A DNA stretch of 11,898 nucleotides, taken from NCBI GenBank assembly GCA_028693085.1, contig JAQUWC010000065.1, positions 1 to 11,898 of the forward strand. The letters are read 5' to 3'. Position numbers and translations under genes: made by a program. Below are positions 6,792-11,898 of this stretch, piece by piece (position 1 is the first letter of the stretch; every line of letters starts with the position of its first letter). The notes under the pieces were generated by a model that ran no database searches, was not told where the DNA came from, and saw only the letters and a list, made by a program, of their open reading frames with translations. This DNA is from UBA5266 sp002411545. Lineage in GTDB: Bacteria; Bacteroidota; Bacteroidia; Bacteroidales; WCHB1-69.

Positions 6792-9014
6792 ATGACAAAA
6801 ACAAAAGAAAGCTCCAAAAAGCTTGATATTTTCAACAGCAATGACAAACATATTTGGCAATTTTCACGTGTAGGAGGAGTAAACAGGGTTAATCTCGAAA
6901 GTGCTAAGGATTTGATGGCCTTAGATCAACTTGACCAAAAATTATGGACCGCATTGAGTTGCCCGACATTCGGCTTGGAAATCGACAGCGAAACGCTCAA
7001 ACTTATTGATTATGATAACGACGAACGCATACGTGTGCCTGAAATACTGGCCGCCGTTAAATGGATTACATCCTTAATCAAGGATCCCAACGATTTATTA
7101 AAGATGTCGCCTACCCTACCCCTTAGTGCCATTAACGATGATAGTGAAGAAGGTAAAAAACTCTTAGCCTCAGCCAAACAAATATTGTTAAATCTTGGAA
7201 AAGCAGATCAAACATACATCAGTGTAGAAGAGACCTCTGACACTGAAAAGATATTTGCCGATACAAAATTTAATGGAGATGGCATAATCACAGATAATGT
7301 TAGCGAAGATGAAACCATTAAAACCCTCATAAACCATATCATACAATTAATTGGTTCCGCTACAGATATGAATGGCAAAGAGGGTATCTCAGCCGAACAT
7401 CTCGAAGATTTTTATACTCAATGCCAAGCTTACTCCGATTGGTATGCAAAAGCTGAAGCTGACAAAAAAAATATTTTACCTTTTGATGACAAAACAGCAG
7501 AATCTTACTTAGCGTTATTGCTTATAAAACCTAAAATCGATGATTATTTTCTTCGTTGCCGTTTGGCCGATTTCGACGCGGAATCAATACTTGCATTAAA
7601 CTCATTGAATACACAATATGAAGAGATAAGCAAAAAAAATCTTTCAACTTGCCTGGATGAGATAGCTGCTTTTCCCCTCAGTAAAATTGAAGTCAAAAAG
7701 CCCTTACAACTTTTTAAAGGCATCAATCCCGCCTGGAAAGAAGCATTGGATACTTTTGTAAATCTTATAATCAAACCTATTTCCCCTGAGAAAAACGAAA
7801 TGACGGAAACAGAATGGGAAGAAATTCAAAACACATTCAAGGTATTCAATACATGGCAAAATGAAAAAGAAGGAAGTAAGGTTGAACCGTTGGGATTAAA
7901 TTATATACGTGAACAATTGAACAACGGATCCAAAGAAAGTCTACTTGATTTTATAGAAGAAGATAAACAATTAGAATCAAATACTAACAATATAATTATG
8001 GTAGATAAACTCACACGTTACTACCGTGACTTATTTCTTCTCTTAAAAAACTATGTTACTTTTTACGATTTTTATGCCCCTGGAGAAAAAGCTATTTTCC
8101 AAGCAGGAAGTTTATACATCGACCAACGATGCTGCGATTTATGTATTAAAGTAAGCGATATGAATAAACATAACTTAATCGCTAAAACCAGCGCCGTATG
8201 TTTAATCTACTGCGAATGTACCGCCAGAACAAAAAAAGGGAAAATGACCATAGTAGCTGCTTTAACCGACGGAGATTTCGACAACATCGAAGTGGGTCGA
8301 AATGCCTTGTTCTACGACCGTCAGGGTGATGACTGGGATGCTACTATTGTTAAAATTATTGAAAATCCAATCAGTATAAAACAAGCTTTTTGGTCTCCTT
8401 ATCGTAAATTCTCACGTTTTATCTCAAATCAAATAGAAAAATTCGCCTCTTCAAAAGAAAAGGAAGTAGAATCAGCAGGTATGGCCAAAATTGAATCAGC
8501 CAGTCTTAAAGCAGAGGAAGGGATAGCTAAAAGTGCAGATAGCACAGCTGCCGCAGCAAAACAAGCTACTCCGCCTACTCCGTTCGATATAGGTAAGTTT
8601 GTAGGTATTTTTGCGGCATTAAGTTTGGCATTAGGAGCTATAGGTTCTGTACTTGCTTCGTTTTTTACGGGATTTTTCGGCCTTAAATGGTGGCAAATGC
8701 CTTTGGCAATACTTGGTATTATCTTATGTATTTCATGCCCTTCTATGATTCTCGCTTGGTTGAAACTGCGTAAAAGAAATTTAGCCCCCTTATTAGACGC
8801 AAACGGTTGGGCTATCAATGTGCGTGCTACTATTAACATTATTTTTGGTAAAACTTTAACTCATTTGGCAAAACTACCTGAAAATTCCAAATTAAATATT
8901 TCCGACCCCTTTGTAAAGAAGAAAAAACCTTTTATACCAATACTTATTATCAGCTTAATAATAATTGGATTCGGTTTATATCTATTATGGTATTATAGAA
9001 TCATAAACTTTTAA
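6792..9014 (+). CDS. Large membrane protein of unknown function with EF-hand, cysteine cluster and three C-terminal helices
   Basis: I cannot assign a named family to this 740-aa protein, though parts feel like a conserved family of uncharacterised proteins. Residues 1-595 are soluble in character. A canonical 12-residue EF-hand loop (DYDNDERIRVPE, D73-E84) is flanked by likely helices, which points to calcium binding. Two degenerate loops follow, at 159-170 (NGDGII core) and 192-203 (DMNGKEGIS). Six cysteines cluster at 447, 448, 451, 470, 474 and 476, which could bind a metal or form disulfides. A conserved-looking block follows: VGRNALFYDR, DDWDATI and NPISIKQAFWSPY (about 501-537). An alanine/lysine/glutamate-rich helical linker (about 550-590) then leads to membrane segments at about 603-627, 634-657 and 713-734. 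Between the last two is DANGWAINVRATINIIFG. There is no signal peptide, so the large domain is probably cytosolic. It is monocistronic and convergent with mfd. Confidence 0.8.
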   Translation: MTKTKESSKKLDIFNSNDKHIWQFSRVGGVNRVNLESAKDLMALDQLDQKLWTALSCPTFGLEIDSETLKLIDYDNDERIRVPEILAAVKWITSLIKDPNDLLKMSPTLPLSAINDDSEEGKKLLASAKQILLNLGKADQTYISVEETSDTEKIFADTKFNGDGIITDNVSEDETIKTLINHIIQLIGSATDMNGKEGISAEHLEDFYTQCQAYSDWYAKAEADKKNILPFDDKTAESYLALLLIKPKIDDYFLRCRLADFDAESILALNSLNTQYEEISKKNLSTCLDEIAAFPLSKIEVKKPLQLFKGINPAWKEALDTFVNLIIKPISPEKNEMTETEWEEIQNTFKVFNTWQNEKEGSKVEPLGLNYIREQLNNGSKESLLDFIEEDKQLESNTNNIIMVDKLTRYYRDLFLLLKNYVTFYDFYAPGEKAIFQAGSLYIDQRCCDLCIKVSDMNKHNLIAKTSAVCLIYCECTARTKKGKMTIVAALTDGDFDNIEVGRNALFYDRQGDDWDATIVKIIENPISIKQAFWSPYRKFSRFISNQIEKFASSKEKEVESAGMAKIESASLKAEEGIAKSADSTAAAAKQATPPTPFDIGKFVGIFAALSLALGAIGSVLASFFTGFFGLKWWQMPLAILGIILCISCPSMILAWLKLRKRNLAPLLDANGWAINVRATINIIFGKTLTHLAKLPENSKLNISDPFVKKKKPFIPILIISLIIIGFGLYLLWYYRIINF

Positions 9015-9091
9015 TAATACCAACTTTAACAATACATTCAGTTTAAAAATCAGTTGCATTACTCCTTAATGTAAACTTTCTACATTCATTA

Positions 9092-11898
9092 TTATATAAG
9101 TAGCAAAGGACGTAGAGTTTGCATAGCATGCTCCACATTCAAAACCCGATGGAAAGTCAAAGTAAGCTTGTTCCCATCTTCACGCATATAACAGGCCGTA
9201 GAGTGTTGTTGAAGGTAATTTAAAATATGAATAAATTGTTTGCTTTCGAAATAATGTGATTCGGGATTGGAAACAAAATGTGCTATAAGCTTATTTTTCT
9301 TCAATACTATTTTTTCAAATCCTATTTCTTTTCCCAACCACCGCAGGCGTATGCTGTTGAGCAATTCCATGGTTTGCCAGGGGATAATACCGAAGCGATC
9401 GTCGAGATTGGTTTGGAATGCTTTAAGTTTCTCTTCGGTATTGATGGTATTCAATTCTTTATAGAGGTAATAACGTTCGCCGCTATTGGCAACATAGGTA
9501 TCGGGAATTAATATTTCGAGGTCGGTTTCAATCACACATTCTTTGATGTAGACCGTCGTATCATCATCGGACGTTTGCTTGGCTGCTTGCAATTCAAAGA
9601 TAGCTTCTTCCAGTATTTTCTGATACATTTCGTATCCTATTTCGGTAATAAAACCACTTTGTTCGGCACCGAGCAAATTGCCGGCACCACGAATATCCAA
9701 ATCGCGCATGGCGATATTGAAACCGCTGCCGATTTCGGAAAACTCTTCTATGGCGCGTAAACGTTTATTGGCATTCTCGGGCAAGGTGTTTAAAGGAGGT
9801 GTGAGCAAATAACAAAAGGCCTTTTTGTTTTTACGTCCTACTCTACCCCTCAACTGATGCAAATCGCTTAATCCGTAGTGATGGGCATTGTTAATAATAA
9901 TGGTATTGGCGTTGGGTATATCCAAACCCGATTCGATAATGGTTGTACAAACCAAGACATCATACAAACCGTCGATGAAATCGATCATGGTTTTTTCGAG
10001 TATTTTCCCATCCATACGGCCGTGGGCAAGAGCAATTTTAAGGTCAGGGAAATTCTTCTTTACCAATGCCGCCAACTCATCGAGATTTTCTACCCTATTA
10101 TGCACGAAAAACACCTGACCACCTCGGTAAACTTCATAACTTATGGCGGAGCAAATTAATTCCTCCGAGAATACATGCAATTCGGTTTGAATAGGATAAC
10201 GATTCAAAGGAGGTGTTTGCATAATGGAAATATCGCGGGCACCCATCAAGGAGAACTGTAAAGTACGGGGAATGGGCGTGGCCGTCATGGTTAGGGTATC
10301 GACATTGACTTTCATCTCACGTAATTTCTCTTTGGCTTCGACACCGAATTTCTGCTCCTCGTCTATAACCAACAACCCTAAATCTTTAAATTCTACATCT
10401 TTCCCCAAGAGACGATGCGTCCCAATCAAAACATCGATGCTGCCGTTTTTAACTTTCTCTAAAATTTCTTTTCGTTTCTTTGCTGTCGTAAAGCGATTTA
10501 AATAGGCCATTTTACAGGGGAAATTCTCCAAACGTTCGCTGAAACTGTTAAAATGTTGCAAAGCAAGTATGGTTGTAGGCACCAATACCGCCACTTGCTT
10601 GCTATCACAAACAGCTTTAAAGGAAGCACGTATGGCAACTTCCGTCTTACCGAATCCCACATCGCCACAAATAAGCCTGTCCATAGGAAAATCGGCTTCC
10701 ATATCTTTTTTAACATCATTGGTAGCTTTCAATTGGTCGGGGGTGTCTTCGTAAATAAAAGAAGCTTCCAACTCGGTTTGCATATAATTATCGGGAGAAA
10801 AAGCGTAACCCTCAGCCGATTTACGTTCGGCATAAAGTTTGGCAAGGTCGATCACCAATTCCTTCACACGGCTTTTTGTTCTCTCTTTCACTTTGTTCCA
10901 TGCATTGCTTCCGATGCGATTCAATACCGGCGGAGTACCGTCTTTGCCCACATATTTCGAAATGCGATGAAGGGAATGTATGCTGATATACAAGATATCA
11001 TTGTTTTTATAAATAATCTTAATCGCTTCTTGTGTCTTGCCGTTCACTTCTATTTTCTCCAAACCGGCATACTGACCTATACCGTGATCGATATGTGTAA
11101 CATAATCACCGGGTTGTAGTTCGTATATTTCTTTCAACAAAACCGAATCCTTGCGGCGGTATTTATCTTCCGGCTGATAACGATGATAACGGTCGAAGAC
11201 TTGATGGTCGGTATAAAAAGCTATTTTATGTTGTTTATCCACAAAGCCTTCATGCAGACTCAGGGGAAGAAAATGCAAAAGATTATCTTCAATATCTTTT
11301 TTATACTGGGGAGAATAAGTAGCATAATCTTGTTGTGTATCGAGCAGCTCATGTATAATATTACGTATACGTTTGGTTTGGTTTACATTTTCCGAAGCGA
11401 AATAATTCCGAATGCCGTTTTCGAAATGCTCCATCCATTGCTTCATCATCCATTCAAAGTTACGGTTAAAAGAAGTTTGGGGAAGTGTTTGAAAAATAAA
11501 CGACTTCACTTCTGGCAAATAAGGCGATTGCATTGAAAACTCCATCAGGGGAAAACGCAGCAAAGCCTTCAAAAAAACCTCCGAATCGATAAACAAAGCA
11601 TCGGGTGGCAGTTGGGATACGGTGGTTTCGGATTGTGCGTATTTCTCTTCCATTTTATCAAACAAATCCTTGATGGTATCCGCACACAGTCCGAGATTTT
11701 CAATCCAAACACAAGCCTTAGAAGGGAGTAAAGAGAAAAAATCGGTTTTCCCCAGCGTCGGTTCACTCAACGCCATATCGGGCATTAAGAGCATGCTGTC
11801 CATCATCTTTTTCCATGCCTGGCTTTCGGTGTCGAACATACGCAAGGATTTGATGGTATCGCCCGAGAATTCAATACGATAAGGATATTCGTCGGCAT
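9092..11898 (-). CDS. mfd: Transcription-repair coupling factor Mfd, N-terminus cut by window edge
   Basis: Mfd is a cytosolic ATP-driven DNA translocase that removes stalled RNA polymerase at DNA damage and recruits UvrA for nucleotide excision repair. The frame is open to the right edge (934 codons visible), and upstream of 11845 it still reads Mfd-like (ADEYPYRIEFSGDTIKS), so the gene continues beyond the window. Roughly 190 N-terminal residues are missing, judged from the usual length of about 1,100-1,150 aa. Counted from the first full codon, the RNA-polymerase-interacting domain is at about 260-317 (GDYVTHIDHGIGQYAGLEKI). The RecG-like motor follows, with Walker A GDVGFGKT (411-418), DEEQ (512-515), TATPIPRTL (538-546) and LRGRVGR (682-688). 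The translocation motif DLDIRGAGNLLGAEQSGF and a C-terminal regulatory domain complete it. All motor motifs look intact. The stop is TAA at 9092-9094, 77 nt from the convergent gene. Confidence 0.96.
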   Translation of the reverse strand, partial: ADEYPYRIEFSGDTIKSLRMFDTESQAWKKMMDSMLLMPDMALSEPTLGKTDFFSLLPSKACVWIENLGLCADTIKDLFDKMEEKYAQSETTVSQLPPDALFIDSEVFLKALLRFPLMEFSMQSPYLPEVKSFIFQTLPQTSFNRNFEWMMKQWMEHFENGIRNYFASENVNQTKRIRNIIHELLDTQQDYATYSPQYKKDIEDNLLHFLPLSLHEGFVDKQHKIAFYTDHQVFDRYHRYQPEDKYRRKDSVLLKEIYELQPGDYVTHIDHGIGQYAGLEKIEVNGKTQEAIKIIYKNNDILYISIHSLHRISKYVGKDGTPPVLNRIGSNAWNKVKERTKSRVKELVIDLAKLYAERKSAEGYAFSPDNYMQTELEASFIYEDTPDQLKATNDVKKDMEADFPMDRLICGDVGFGKTEVAIRASFKAVCDSKQVAVLVPTTILALQHFNSFSERLENFPCKMAYLNRFTTAKKRKEILEKVKNGSIDVLIGTHRLLGKDVEFKDLGLLVIDEEQKFGVEAKEKLREMKVNVDTLTMTATPIPRTLQFSLMGARDISIMQTPPLNRYPIQTELHVFSEELICSAISYEVYRGGQVFFVHNRVENLDELAALVKKNFPDLKIALAHGRMDGKILEKTMIDFIDGLYDVLVCTTIIESGLDIPNANTIIINNAHHYGLSDLHQLRGRVGRKNKKAFCYLLTPPLNTLPENANKRLRAIEEFSEIGSGFNIAMRDLDIRGAGNLLGAEQSGFITEIGYEMYQKILEEAIFELQAAKQTSDDDTTVYIKECVIETDLEILIPDTYVANSGERYYLYKELNTINTEEKLKAFQTNLDDRFGIIPWQTMELLNSIRLRWLGKEIGFEKIVLKKNKLIAHFVSNPESHYFESKQFIHILNYLQQHSTACYMREDGNKLTLTFHRVLNVEHAMQTLRPLLLI

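Noticed and set aside
8429..8839. 136-aa open frame on the minus strand
   Set aside because: It is antisense to the alanine-rich linker and first two membrane segments of the EF-hand protein. Its composition mirrors that repetitive coding.
9068..9086. AATGTA/TACATT hairpin between the convergent genes as a bidirectional terminator
   Set aside because: A 6-bp A/T-rich stem without a T-tract on either side is too weak to call.
10553..11119. 188-aa open frame on the plus strand
   Set aside because: It lies wholly antisense to the well-supported mfd coding region, and its sequence shows no recognisable domain. It is a shadow frame.

Overview
The window looks like chromosomal DNA from a low-G+C member of the Bacteroidota, most likely Bacteroidales. 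The basis is the A/T-rich translation starts without Shine-Dalgarno sequences, -7 promoter elements of the TAnnTTTG type ahead of several genes, small lipoproteins with a short spacer after the lipidated cysteine, and the set of protein families. I cannot name the genus from sequence alone.

Left edge (1-954): the 3' end of a transposase gene, probably IS1595-like, runs in from outside the window. It is followed by a gene-free stretch of about 750 bp. That stretch holds a striking 137-bp palindromic element (286-422) and probably the leader of the next operon.

Centre left (955-2259): a two-gene oxidative-stress operon encodes a DPS-like ferritin (thioferritin type) and a long peroxiredoxin with the archaeal-type C-terminal Cys-X5-Cys. 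It is closed by a clear intrinsic terminator. The two proteins would act together, one sequestering iron and consuming peroxide at a di-iron site, the other reducing peroxide by thiol chemistry.

Centre (2287-6618): an orphan ATP-cone/Mrr-type nuclease-fold protein lies 16 nt ahead of an MscS-family mechanosensitive channel of the YbdG-like size class. Next comes a tightly coupled pair of small lipoproteins of unknown function (1-nt spacing), then an EamA/DMT ten-helix transporter.

Right (6792-11898): a 740-aa membrane protein of unknown function carries a canonical EF-hand loop, two degenerate EF-hand-like loops, a six-cysteine cluster and three C-terminal membrane helices. Convergent to it on the minus strand is mfd (transcription-repair coupling factor), complete at the C-terminus but cut by the window edge at its N-terminus.

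Most of the window is ordinary core-genome content. The parts least explained by known biology are the 740-aa EF-hand/Cys-cluster membrane protein, the palindromic element beside the transposase remnant, the ATP-cone/nuclease protein beside the channel gene, and the coupled lipoprotein pair. I see no defence island, CRISPR array, RNA gene or phage.
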